Assembly (NCBI GenBank): GCA_018700655.1
Contig: JABIUG010000387.1
Location: forward strand, 1-9,509
Direction: 5' to 3'
Source of the DNA: Rhodospirillaceae bacterium
GTDB lineage: Bacteria > Pseudomonadota > Alphaproteobacteria > SP197
Length of the DNA: 9,509 nt
Positions 1 to 6,941 of the stretch are shown here, one piece after another. Both the position numbers and the translations under genes were made by a program. The notes under the pieces were generated by a model. The model did not search any database, was not told the origin of the DNA, and saw only the letters and a program-made list of their open reading frames with translations. Numbering within the stretch: the stretch's first letter is position 1; the number at the start of each line of letters is the position of its first letter.

Positions 1-264
1 AACGGCGATGCAGCCGTCTGGGACCGCGGCAACTTCGCAGCAGACATGCCGGGCCACCACTATCGCTCTAAGTGGTATACCGATCTCAAGGATCCGCACC
101 GGCCTTCCTATGGCATCGGGATTCACGGCCAGTCCGTGTTCTTCGATGCGGTCTCCGGCGTCGTCTGCGCCAAACACTCGACCCATCCCGCACCGGTCGA
201 CCCCAAACTCTTCGATGACATGTTCCGTGCCTTCAAGGCCATCGCCCACGCTCTCTCGGATTGA
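1..264 (+). CDS. NylB-like serine hydrolase, C-terminal fragment cut by window start
   Basis: Only the last 87 residues of this protein are visible; the reading frame is open from base 1 and ends at TGA 262-264. The fragment aligns residue by residue with the C-termini of the next two genes: a GHHYR-x-x-WY segment, then GIHGQSVFFDAVSG. The GIHGQ stretch matches the strand that carries the third active-site motif of the SxxK serine hydrolase fold, and GIHGQ is, from memory, also the form in NylB (6-aminohexanoate-dimer hydrolase). The serine nucleophile and Tyr motif lie upstream and cannot be checked. A 22-nt stretch at 45-66 is identical to 1201-1222 in the next gene, which indicates tandem duplication. 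It is the first visible member of an operon; four bases separate its stop from the next ATG. The in-frame ATG at 46 is internal to the domain and not a real start. Confidence 0.85.
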   Translation, partial: NGDAAVWDRGNFAADMPGHHYRSKWYTDLKDPHRPSYGIGIHGQSVFFDAVSGVVCAKHSTHPAPVDPKLFDDMFRAFKAIAHALSD

Positions 265-268
265 AGCC

Positions 269-1420
269 ATGACCGTCACACCGACCAACTTCCAGGACCG
301 GCCGCACAGCGCGTGGGGCTTCCATCATGTCCGCGAACTGCATCCCACAGCGCAGGTCTGGCGTGGAGCGGGCCCTGTTTGGGATCTGCCGACACAAACG
401 TCCGATCTCGAGGATGTGACGTTCGAAGGCGCCGACGGGCAGTCGACGACGCTGACCGCCATGATGGCCGAGCCTGTCCATGACGGTTTGCTCGTACTGC
501 ACAAGGGGACAGCGGTCTACGAGGCCTACGGCAACGGCATGCGTCCGCAGGACCCGCACATCCTGATGTCGACCACCAAGTCCTTTGCCGGCTCGCTGGC
601 CGGAATTCTTGCAGAGCAGGGTGTACTCGACCTCAACGCAGACGTTGCCGATCTCGTTGCCGACCTCAAGGGTACGGCCTATGGCGGTGCGACGGTGCGC
701 CAGGTTCTCGATATGCGGGTCGGTCTGGATTATTCCGAAGACTACACCGATCCCAAATGCGACTTTGCCTATATGGATGCTGCCTGCGGCTGGCGGCCTC
801 CGGTTGAACCCGGTGCGCCCGACAACCTGCTTGATCACATCGGCACGATCAGATCTGCACCACCCCATGGCGGTGCGTTCCATTATGTTTCGCCAACCGC
901 GCTGGTGATGGGCTGGGTGCTGGAAGCAGCAACGGGCGAGACCTTTGCCGAATTGGTCTCCCGGCTGATCTGGCAGCCGATGGGCGCGGAGTTCGACGGT
1001 GACCTGGCGCTCGACCGCTGTCATCGCTCCCAGACCGAGGGCGGGCTCAACGTGACCCTGCGTGATCTCGCGCGGTTTGGTGAGTTGCATCGCCTGGGCG
1101 GAACGGCCAACGGCACGCGGATCGTGCCCGAAGCCTGGATCACCGATATCCGCGAGAACGGCGATCCCGACGCCTGGGACGCTGGAACCATGGCGGACAT
1201 CATGCCGGGCCACCACTATCGCGCCATGTGGTACACCAACCGCAGCCATCCGCACCGGCCCATGATGACCATGGGAGCGTTCGGTCAGACTGTTTATGCC
1301 GATCCCGTAGCAGAACTCACGATCGCCAAGCTGAGTTCTTTCCCTAACGCAGGCGATGAGCTCTTCGGCGAAATGTTCCGCTGCCTCCAGGCCATCACCG
1401 ACGCCCTTCACGGAGACTGA
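269..1420 (+). CDS. NylB-like serine hydrolase (class C beta-lactamase fold), second tandem copy
   Basis: A 383-residue probable cytoplasmic hydrolase; no signal peptide is visible. The catalytic motifs of the SxxK family are present: STTK with Ser101 and Lys104, YVS with Tyr206 and Ser208, and the GAFGQ strand at 336-340 in place of KTG. Overall layout and length (NylB about 392 residues) fit the 6-aminohexanoate-dimer hydrolase family, including the SEDYTDP segment ending with Tyr159 and, eleven residues on, Asp170, which I align with NylB Tyr170 and Asp181. The position I align with NylB Asn266 is Glu here (TEGG). The frame is open upstream to base 8, but that part overlaps the preceding gene; the ATG at 269 lies 4 nt after its stop and the homology begins there. 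The Shine-Dalgarno is weak, so coupling to the upstream gene is likely. It may be an amidase, esterase or peptidase; calling it a resistance beta-lactamase is not supported. Confidence 0.88.
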   Translation: MTVTPTNFQDRPHSAWGFHHVRELHPTAQVWRGAGPVWDLPTQTSDLEDVTFEGADGQSTTLTAMMAEPVHDGLLVLHKGTAVYEAYGNGMRPQDPHILMSTTKSFAGSLAGILAEQGVLDLNADVADLVADLKGTAYGGATVRQVLDMRVGLDYSEDYTDPKCDFAYMDAACGWRPPVEPGAPDNLLDHIGTIRSAPPHGGAFHYVSPTALVMGWVLEAATGETFAELVSRLIWQPMGAEFDGDLALDRCHRSQTEGGLNVTLRDLARFGELHRLGGTANGTRIVPEAWITDIRENGDPDAWDAGTMADIMPGHHYRAMWYTNRSHPHRPMMTMGAFGQTVYADPVAELTIAKLSSFPNAGDELFGEMFRCLQAITDALHGD

Positions 1421-1421
1421 C

Positions 1422-2612
1422 ATGCCCGACCATGATCTGATGCAGACCTTCCCCGCAGCGCCTGAAAAGATGGTGACGCTGGAGAACTGGCGCTTGCCGC
1501 CGTTCAACCGCTGGGCCTATCAGCATGTCAGCGAGCTGGTTCCCTCTGCACAGATCTGGCATGGCGTCGGGCCGGCCTGGGCGTTGCCGCGTGCATCCAT
1601 GGATCTGGGCGACATTGCCTATACCGACCACACTGGTGCCGCAGCGACCTTCAACCAGTATCTCGACCGTCATGAGACCGACGGTATCTGCGTCATTCAT
1701 CATGGCGAGATCATCGCCGAGCATTACCGCAACGGCCTCCAGGCGCACCGTCCCCATATCCTGATGTCGGTCTCAAAATCGATCACTGCACTGGTGATCG
1801 GCATTCTGGTGGAACACGGCAAGCTCGATCCGGCTGCAGGCATTACGCACCTCATCCCTGAGGTTGCGGGTTCCGCGTTCGGTGATTGCACCCTGCAGCA
1901 TCTGCTCGACATGACCGCCGGCGTCGATTTCACGGAAGATTATCTGGCCGACGCCGGACTCATCACCGAGTACCGCGAGGTCTCCAACTGGAAGCCTTCC
2001 AGCAATCCCGCCAACCCCGGCGACCTGCGCTCCTGGCTGTGCACCCTGAAGAAGTCGGGCGAACACGGCGCGGCTTTCCACTATGTCTCACCCTGCACCG
2101 ACCTTTTGGGCTGGGTGATCGAGCGCGCCACGGGGCGGCCCTATGCCGAGATGGTCAGCGAACTGCTCTGGCAGCCGATGGGTGCGGAGTTCGATGGTTA
2201 TGTCACGGTCGACCGGCACGGTGCGCCGCGTACCGCGGGTGGTGTCTGCCTTTGCCTGCGCGATCTCGCACGGGTCGGACAGATGATGCTCGAGAACGGC
2301 CAGGCCAATGGCCGCCAGGTCGTACCCCAGAGCTGGGTCGCAGACAGCCGTTTCAACGGTGACAAGGCCGCCTGGGCTGCCGGTGAATCGGCCGCCTCGA
2401 ACCCCGCGGGAAGTTACCGCAACAAGTGGTGGGTCATGGGCGACGGCCATGGCGCCTATACCGGGATCGGCGTCTTCGGCCAGTACCTCTGGATCGATCC
2501 CGTCGCCAGCCTGGTGATCGCCAAGTTCGCTTCCGAGCCGCTGCCGACCGACGACAATGTCAGCCTCGATACTGCAAGGTGCTTCCAGGCCGTGGGCCAG
2601 GCCCTGGCCTGA
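1422..2612 (+). CDS. NylB-like serine hydrolase, third tandem copy
   Basis: A 396-residue hydrolase and the closest of the three to NylB as I recall it: the N-terminal PPFNRWAYQHVSELVPSA (26-43) matches the NylB start region, and the catalytic motif is SVSK with Ser116 and Lys119. Tyr221 and Ser223 form the YVS motif and GVFGQ lies at 350-354. The EDY tyrosine is Tyr174, but the residue aligned with NylB Asp181 is Arg185, and the one aligned with Asn266 is Ala (TAGG), so substrate preference should differ from that of NylB and of its neighbour. The ATG at 1422 is one base after the previous stop and has GGAG at 1412-1415, 6 nt upstream. The stop TGA (2610-2612) shares its A with the ATG of the next gene. 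No secretion signal is seen. The family is secure; the natural substrate is unknown. Confidence 0.9.
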   Translation: MPDHDLMQTFPAAPEKMVTLENWRLPPFNRWAYQHVSELVPSAQIWHGVGPAWALPRASMDLGDIAYTDHTGAAATFNQYLDRHETDGICVIHHGEIIAEHYRNGLQAHRPHILMSVSKSITALVIGILVEHGKLDPAAGITHLIPEVAGSAFGDCTLQHLLDMTAGVDFTEDYLADAGLITEYREVSNWKPSSNPANPGDLRSWLCTLKKSGEHGAAFHYVSPCTDLLGWVIERATGRPYAEMVSELLWQPMGAEFDGYVTVDRHGAPRTAGGVCLCLRDLARVGQMMLENGQANGRQVVPQSWVADSRFNGDKAAWAAGESAASNPAGSYRNKWWVMGDGHGAYTGIGVFGQYLWIDPVASLVIAKFASEPLPTDDNVSLDTARCFQAVGQALA

Positions 2613-3103
2613 TGGGAGCGACCATTCGCGACATGACGCAGGACGATGCCGAATGGTTTCTGCCGCTCAACAATTCCGAGGTCCCTCATGTCAACGCGCT
2701 TGATGCCGATGATCTGGCAGCGCTGCTGGCTGAAGCGTCGCTGGCGCGGGTGGCGCAAGTCGACGACCAGCCTGCCGCCGGCCTGATCGTGTTCTCACCC
2801 GGTGCGGCCTATGGCAGCGCCAATTATGCCTGGTACCAGCAACGTTATGACGGCTTCGTCTATATCGACCGTGTCGTGACGGGCCCGGCCTTTCGCGGTC
2901 AGGGCCTGGCGCGGCGGTTTTATGATGAAGCCTGGGCAATGGCGGCTGAGCAGGACGTGATGCTGTGCTGCGAGGTCAACGAGGAACCGCCTAACCCGGG
3001 ATCGATGCGTTTTCACGAACGGTTCGGATTCGAGCCGGTCGGTGGCCAGCAGACCGAAGGCGGCAAGAAAACCGTCGTCCTGCTCGCGCGGATGCCGGAA
3101 TAG
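2612..3103 (+). CDS. GNAT family N-acetyltransferase
   Basis: A 163-residue single-domain GNAT protein, expected to transfer an acetyl group from acetyl-CoA to an amine. The acetyl-CoA binding motif A follows the strand YIDRVVTGPAFRGQGLARRF, with the R-x-x-G-x-A loop at Arg95-Gly-Gln-Gly-Leu-Ala100. Motif B follows as EVNEEPPNPGSMRFHERFGFEPVG (split over 121-144), typical of the small stand-alone predicted acetyltransferases grouped as COG3818. The start overlaps the preceding stop as TGATG, a classical reinitiation junction, so the enzyme is produced with the hydrolases. An N-acetyltransferase next to NylB-like amide hydrolases could cap amines they release, but this is inference. The open frame extends upstream to 2426 inside the hydrolase gene, which is not coding. 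The family is certain from the motif; the substrate is not known. Confidence 0.88.
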   Translation: MGATIRDMTQDDAEWFLPLNNSEVPHVNALDADDLAALLAEASLARVAQVDDQPAAGLIVFSPGAAYGSANYAWYQQRYDGFVYIDRVVTGPAFRGQGLARRFYDEAWAMAAEQDVMLCCEVNEEPPNPGSMRFHERFGFEPVGGQQTEGGKKTVVLLARMPE

Positions 3104-3349
3104 AGTTTCCTGCTCCGCTGTCGCTCCGTTTGTTTGGTTTGTTCCCTCAGACGCCGGGCGCTCACTTTGTTTCTTCAGCCTCATGCGCCGGCCTTCGCTC
3201 CGCGCAGATGGCGCGCCGGCGCAGTCGCGCCGGTCGGCGGCCGCTTCGCTCTCGCCGCCGAGGGCGATCACTGACAGCGCGGTTTCTCAGGCCGCAGACA
3301 CTTTAACAGCCGTCATGTCTCCACTTGATGGGGGCGTCCATCCCGAACT
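3104..3349. other. Intergenic region between convergent genes
   Basis: This stretch of about 246 bases separates the stop of the GNAT gene (plus) from the annotated stop of the DUF1028 gene (minus). I see no convincing small gene: frames crossing it have poor codon composition or are tails of ORFs antisense to the flanking genes. It contains the GC-rich hairpin cluster at 3184-3261. Short cttcgct-type words recur (around 3193 and 3244). On the minus strand, one frame running from about 3450 down to a TGA at 3313-3315 has coding-like third positions; this is discussed in the findings. Transcription from both sides presumably ends here. Confidence 0.6.
3184..3261. repeat. GC-rich hairpin cluster, possible bidirectional terminator or REP-like element
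   Basis: Three perfect stems can be read. Bases 3216-3222 (ccggcgc) pair with 3227-3233 around a 4-base loop. Bases 3234-3241 pair with 3254-3261 (8 bp, 12-base loop). Bases 3184-3191 (tgcgccgg) pair with 3216-3223, which competes with the first stem. The cluster lies between convergent genes, where a structure that stops or protects both transcripts is expected, but no T-tract follows on either strand, so it is not a canonical intrinsic terminator. It may be a copy of a dispersed extragenic palindrome. Confidence 0.5.
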
Positions 3350-4153
3350 CTAACCATCTTCACCGGCGGGAGGTGGATCGCCCGCTCTAGCCCGACGATG
3401 ACCGAGTTGGGGCGGTCGGTCGTGGCGCGGTGGTCTTGCGGGCAGGTGGAGGTCTTCCCACTGGTCGGGACTCATCAGGGTTGCTGGGTTCTCGGACTTC
3501 ATATGCTGGAAAGGTGTGAGCGGGGCGATAATATCGAACTGCCGGCGCAGTTCCGCGATCGCGGTCTCGTGCACATCGACCCTGACATCGACCTCGGTCA
3601 GCTCGGGATAACCCTCTTCGTCCCAGCCATAGGTTGCCACGCGGGCGGAGCGTTCGGTGTAGTGGCGGTCGTCGCCATCGGTCTGGCCACCGGCATCGCG
3701 TCCGGCCTCGAGCGCCTGCATCAGCCGTTCGGCCAGCGGCTCGGCCGATGTCGCCTCGAAACGTTCACCCATCGCGGCAACGACCTGCTCACCGGCCAGA
3801 ACATTCCCCATCGCGATCCAGCCGGCACCGGTGTGGTGCCCCTTCCAGTCATGGCAGGCCTCGCCCGAGTGGGCGGCGAGTTCGCCCGAACGTCGAAGGA
3901 TACCGACCTGACGGTAGGCAAAGTGAGGATCGATCGAAGCGAAATGCGCCATCAGGGCATCGGCCCCGATGCCTTCGTCGAGTTTGCGCGCGCCCTCGGC
4001 CTTGAGGATGCGGTTGGTGAAGGCCTGGCTGACCACAAGGTCGCCGGACCGGCTGATGGCCGGGCAAACCGAGCCGACATTGAGTGAAACGGTTGCGATC
4101 GCGTATCCCAATCTGCCGGTCTCACTGCATTGGCCCAAAATCGTGTAGGTCAT
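3350..4153 (-). CDS. DUF1028 family protein (Ntn-hydrolase-like)
   Basis: A 267-residue protein of the DUF1028 family, which has an Ntn-hydrolase-like fold and no firmly established reaction. The typical N-terminus is present (TYTILGQCSETGRLGYAIAT, 2-21), followed by VSQAFTN (41-47), the GEACHDWKGHHTGAGW segment (97-112), GNVLAGEQVV (116-125) and the acidic strand EVDVRVDVHETAIAELRR (187-204). The ATG at 4153 is chosen because the homology begins there and GGAGAG stands just upstream; the longer frame to 4249 would run into the divergent gene. The C-terminal tail from about residue 236 is Arg/Pro-rich and does not look like the family; another frame seems more coding-like there, so the true end may differ or be frameshifted. 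It is divergent from the amidohydrolase with a 73-bp gap, so shared regulation is plausible. Family assignment is confident; function is not. Confidence 0.87.
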   Translation of the reverse strand: MTYTILGQCSETGRLGYAIATVSLNVGSVCPAISRSGDLVVSQAFTNRILKAEGARKLDEGIGADALMAHFASIDPHFAYRQVGILRRSGELAAHSGEACHDWKGHHTGAGWIAMGNVLAGEQVVAAMGERFEATSAEPLAERLMQALEAGRDAGGQTDGDDRHYTERSARVATYGWDEEGYPELTEVDVRVDVHETAIAELRRQFDIIAPLTPFQHMKSENPATLMSPDQWEDLHLPARPPRHDRPPQLGHRRARAGDPPPAGEDG

Positions 4154-4226
4154 GGCTCTCTCCTCAGTTCGCGACAGTGTAAGCTCCACGGACAGGAAAC
4201 GAAGACACAAAGACGGAGAAACCGCC
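4154..4226. promoter_or_regulatory. Divergent promoter region between DUF1028 and amidohydrolase genes
   Basis: The two start codons face away from each other across 73 bp, so both promoters, or a shared operator, should lie here or just inside the genes. Ribosome-binding sites are visible for both: GGAG at 4215-4218, 8 nt before the plus-strand ATG, and GGAGAG just before the minus-strand ATG. I could not identify a convincing -35/-10 pair or an operator palindrome. Confidence 0.45.
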
Positions 4227-5669
4227 ATGACCGCAACCGTGATCCGCAATGCCGAATGGGTCGTCGCCTGGGACGGCGAAGAGAACTGCCACGTCTACCT
4301 CCATGGCGTCGATGTCGCCTGGCGCGATGGTGTGATCATCCATGTCGGCAACCACTTCGAGGGTGAGGTCGCCGAAGAGTTTTCCGGACGCGCGCGGATG
4401 GTGATGCCGGGGTTGGTCAACCTTCATACCCACACCTCGACCATGCCGGTGTTCAAGAGCGTGCGCGAAGAGATCGGCAATCCTCAGCTTTATCTCTCTG
4501 CGCTTTATGATGGCTGGAACCTCTTTGCGCCGCTCCAGGAGGACAAGGTCTGGGCTTCGCGTTACGCCTATGGCGAGATGTTGCTTTCGGGCGTGACGAG
4601 TTACGTCGACATGTGTTTTCCCTATCCGGGCTGGGTCGATGCCGCCGCCGAAAGCGGGCTCCGGGCGTTCCTCTCACCGCTCTACCAGTCGGCCAGCTGG
4701 CGCACCGACAACGGCCACGAGCTTCTCTATGACTGGGCCGAAGATGACGGCCGGGCAAAAATGGATGAATCGGTCGGCGTGATCGATGCCGCACTTGCTC
4801 ATGAAAGCGGTATGCTGGCGGCGGTGGTCTCACCCATGGCGATCGACACCTGCTCGCTGGCCCTGATTCGCGAAAGCCTCGATATGGCGCGCGACCGTGG
4901 CCTTCCGTTCCAGCTCCATTGCGGCGAAGCGATGATGGAGTTTCTCGAAATCACCCGTCGTCATGGTTTGAGCCAGGTTCAGCTTCTGGCGCGCGAGCGC
5001 ATGCTGGGCCCCGATGTCACGCTGGGTCACGGCCTGTTCCTCGACCACCATTCCTGGCTGCACTGGTCGACCCGGGCCGATATCGGCCTGATCGCCGACC
5101 ACGGCACCTCGGTCGCCCATTGCCCGACACCGTTCAGCCGCTACGGCATCACGATGGAACACTTCGGAAAGTATCTTGAAGAGGGCGTCAACCTGGGAAT
5201 CGGGACCGACACCCACCCCCACAACATGCTCGAGGAGATGCGCACGGCCGCGATCATGGGCCGTGTGGCTGCACAGAACATGCATGCGCTGAGCACCACC
5301 AACATCTTCAACGCCGCCACGATCGGCGGTGCGCGTGCGCTGCAGCGCGATGATCTGGGCAAGCTTGATGTCGGTGCGCGCGCCGACGTTGTTTCGATTG
5401 CACTCGACGACCCCACGATGATGCCGGTCTATGACCCGATTCGCAGCCTGATCTATACCGCTGCCGACCGCGCCGTGCGTGATGTCTGGGTCGATGGCCG
5501 CCAGCTTGTTGCCGATGGTTCGCTGACAACACTGGACATGGACACCATCGCTGCCCATTTGCAGGAGGTACAGATACGTGCGCTGGAGAAGGTACCGGAG
5601 CGCGACCGTCTGGGCAGAAACGCCCTGCAGGTCGCGCCGCTGACCTTCAGGACACGGCGCCAGCACTGA
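4227..5669 (+). CDS. Metal-dependent amidohydrolase / deaminase (TrzN/AtzB/SAH deaminase-like)
   Basis: A 480-residue cytoplasmic enzyme of the amidohydrolase superfamily, cytosine deaminase / chlorohydrolase branch, which hydrolyses C-N or C-Cl bonds on purines, pyrimidines, triazines and similar rings. A small N-terminal beta segment precedes the PGLVNLHTHT motif with metal ligands His67 and His69. Further expected active-site residues are His231 and Glu234 (QLHCGEA), His268 (LGHGL), the conserved HCPTP at 298-302, and Asp328 (GIGTDTH). The C-terminal beta segment (ADVVSIALDD, then VYDPIRSLIY and VWVDGRQLVADG) closes the fold as usual. Length matches AtzA and AtzB (roughly 475-480 residues). 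The ATG at 4227 has GGAG 8 nt upstream. Its divergent partner is the DUF1028 gene and a small membrane protein follows 21 bp downstream. The ring substrate cannot be inferred from sequence; guanine-, adenosine- or triazine-like compounds are all possible. Confidence 0.9.
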   Translation: MTATVIRNAEWVVAWDGEENCHVYLHGVDVAWRDGVIIHVGNHFEGEVAEEFSGRARMVMPGLVNLHTHTSTMPVFKSVREEIGNPQLYLSALYDGWNLFAPLQEDKVWASRYAYGEMLLSGVTSYVDMCFPYPGWVDAAAESGLRAFLSPLYQSASWRTDNGHELLYDWAEDDGRAKMDESVGVIDAALAHESGMLAAVVSPMAIDTCSLALIRESLDMARDRGLPFQLHCGEAMMEFLEITRRHGLSQVQLLARERMLGPDVTLGHGLFLDHHSWLHWSTRADIGLIADHGTSVAHCPTPFSRYGITMEHFGKYLEEGVNLGIGTDTHPHNMLEEMRTAAIMGRVAAQNMHALSTTNIFNAATIGGARALQRDDLGKLDVGARADVVSIALDDPTMMPVYDPIRSLIYTAADRAVRDVWVDGRQLVADGSLTTLDMDTIAAHLQEVQIRALEKVPERDRLGRNALQVAPLTFRTRRQH

Positions 5670-5690
5670 TTTTTCTGGAAGGAAAGAACC

Positions 5691-5882
5691 TTGGGTATCG
5701 AAGTCGTAGGCCTGTTCGGCCTCATCTTTCTCGCACTCTGGATCTGGTCGATCGTCAGTATCGTCCAGAGCAATGCCTCGACCTTCGGCAAGGTCGTATG
5801 GAATCTCGTGGTCCTGCTTTTGAGCTATCTCGGTTTTTTCATCTGGCTGATTTTCGGCCCGAAATCGGTAAAAAGATCCTGA
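5691..5882 (+). CDS. Small PLDc_N-like membrane protein
   Basis: A 63-residue hydrophobic protein with two membrane helices, roughly residues 5-26 and 36-55, ending in a short basic tail (KSVKRS). The second helix carries the YLGFFIWLIFGPK signature typical of the PLDc_N domain (the two-helix segment also found at the N-terminus of cardiolipin synthases), but no phospholipase part follows. Stand-alone PLDc_N proteins are common and of unknown role. The start is TTG at 5691, supported by GGAAGGA at 5677-5683, 7 nt upstream; no ATG is available in this frame. It follows the amidohydrolase by 21 bp and may be co-transcribed, but no functional link is evident. Its stop lies 3 nt from the end of the convergent ctaA gene. 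Confidence 0.75.
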   Translation: MGIEVVGLFGLIFLALWIWSIVSIVQSNASTFGKVVWNLVVLLLSYLGFFIWLIFGPKSVKRS

Positions 5883-5885
5883 TCG

Positions 5886-6941
5886 TCAGATCGTTCGCTG
5901 GCGCAGGCTGTCGGCCAACACAAGGGCCAGCGTAAAGAGCACCAGCGCGCCTGCCTGGTGCAGGGCGCCGAGCCAGACCGGGACATAGGCCAGCAGGGTC
6001 GCGATCCCCAGGCCAGCCTGAACCAGCGCCATGGCGGCCAGTGTCGAAGCTGCATGTCTTGTGCGCCGCGTCAGCGATGATGACCGCACCCAAAGCCAGT
6101 ACGCCAGAATGACCAGCACGGTCGCCACGGCCAGAAGGCGATGGTTGAACTGTACGACGGCGATGTTCTGGAACGGATTGAGCCACCAGGGATCGTCTGC
6201 CAGATAACCCGAGGGGACGAGTTGGCCGTCCATCAGCGGGAAGGTGTTGTAGTAGAGCCCGGCATCGAGCCCGGCAACGAAGGCGCCTGACACCACCGTG
6301 AAGGAAACCATGGCGAGCAGCCAGAGCGCGCGCCGGCGTGCCCGCCTGTGGCCTGTTTCGGCCGGGCCGTAGTCGGCGGGCGTTTGTCTGAGCCCCAGCA
6401 TGGTCCAGATGATCGCGCCATAGATCAGGAAGGCGAGTGCCAGATGCATGGCGAGGCGGTACTGGCTGACGCTGGGCCGCTCGACCAACCCGCTGGCGAC
6501 CATGAACCAGCCGACAAATCCCTGTAGCGCGCCCAGCCCGAACAAGACCCAGAGCTTCACGATCAGGGGTCGATCCAGGCGCCGACGCACCAGAAACACC
6601 ATGAACGGGACAAAGAAGGCGAGCCCGATCAGGCGGCCCAATACCCTGTGGGAATATTCGAACCAGAAGATTGTCTTGAACTCGGCGACCGACATGCCGG
6701 CGTTGATCTGTTCGTACTCGGGCGAAGTCCGATAGCGCTCGAACTCCTCCTGCCAGCCTGCATCGTCGAGCGGCGGCAACCAGCCGGTGACCGGTCGCCA
6801 GTCGGTCATCGAAAGGCCGGATTCGGTCAGCCGTGTCACACCGCCCAGCACGACCATGCAGAAAATCAGCGCGGCAACGCCAAAGAGCCAGGCGGTCACC
6901 GCCTTGCGATCACCGTGAGGCATGGTTTCGGCGGTGCTCAC
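5886..6941 (-). CDS. ctaA: Heme A synthase (COX15/CtaA family)
   Basis: A 351-residue inner-membrane protein that oxidises the C8 methyl of heme O to the formyl of heme A for aa3-type cytochrome c oxidase. About eight membrane helices can be drawn. The family signature LGGVTRLTESGLSM-x-DW lies at 32-48. The four heme-ligand histidines expected for the two four-helix halves are visible: His98 (EYSHRVLGR), His166 (LAMHLA), His267 (QFNHRLLA) and His328 (GALHQAGA). Length and layout fit alphaproteobacterial COX15-type enzymes. The start is GTG at 6941, overlapping the ccmE stop as GTGA, with a strong AGGAGGA (complement of 6951-6957) 9 nt upstream; a second possible start is Met7. Its position as the last gene of a ccm operon ties heme A formation to cytochrome c maturation. 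It ends 3 nt from the convergent small membrane protein gene. Confidence 0.95.
   Translation of the reverse strand: MSTAETMPHGDRKAVTAWLFGVAALIFCMVVLGGVTRLTESGLSMTDWRPVTGWLPPLDDAGWQEEFERYRTSPEYEQINAGMSVAEFKTIFWFEYSHRVLGRLIGLAFFVPFMVFLVRRRLDRPLIVKLWVLFGLGALQGFVGWFMVASGLVERPSVSQYRLAMHLALAFLIYGAIIWTMLGLRQTPADYGPAETGHRRARRRALWLLAMVSFTVVSGAFVAGLDAGLYYNTFPLMDGQLVPSGYLADDPWWLNPFQNIAVVQFNHRLLAVATVLVILAYWLWVRSSSLTRRTRHAASTLAAMALVQAGLGIATLLAYVPVWLGALHQAGALVLFTLALVLADSLRQRTI

Noticed and set aside
8..268. Upstream extension of the second hydrolase to ATG 8
   Set aside because: The extra residues overlap the end of the first hydrolase in another frame and are Ser/Pro/Arg-rich; the homology begins at ATG 269.
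233..1507. Long minus-strand open frame (424 residues) antisense to the second hydrolase
   Set aside because: It mirrors a gene with clear catalytic motifs, has no recognisable domain, and reflects the scarcity of stops in GC-rich DNA.
269..2612. Annotation of the hydrolases as antibiotic-resistance beta-lactamases
   Set aside because: They share the fold and SxxK motif but have no signal peptide and no KTG motif, and they match the NylB-type branch much better.
3398..4087. Plus-strand open frame of 229 residues
   Set aside because: It is antisense to the DUF1028 gene, whose family motifs are plain; no domain or ribosome-binding site supports the plus-strand frame.
4830..5666. Minus-strand open frame of 278 residues
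   Set aside because: It is antisense to the amidohydrolase with all its metal ligands; the translation shows no known fold.
5850..5880. Imperfect hairpin (gatttt-cgg...cgaaatc) as a terminator
   Set aside because: It lies within the end of the small membrane protein gene, has a bulge, and is not followed by a T-run on either strand.
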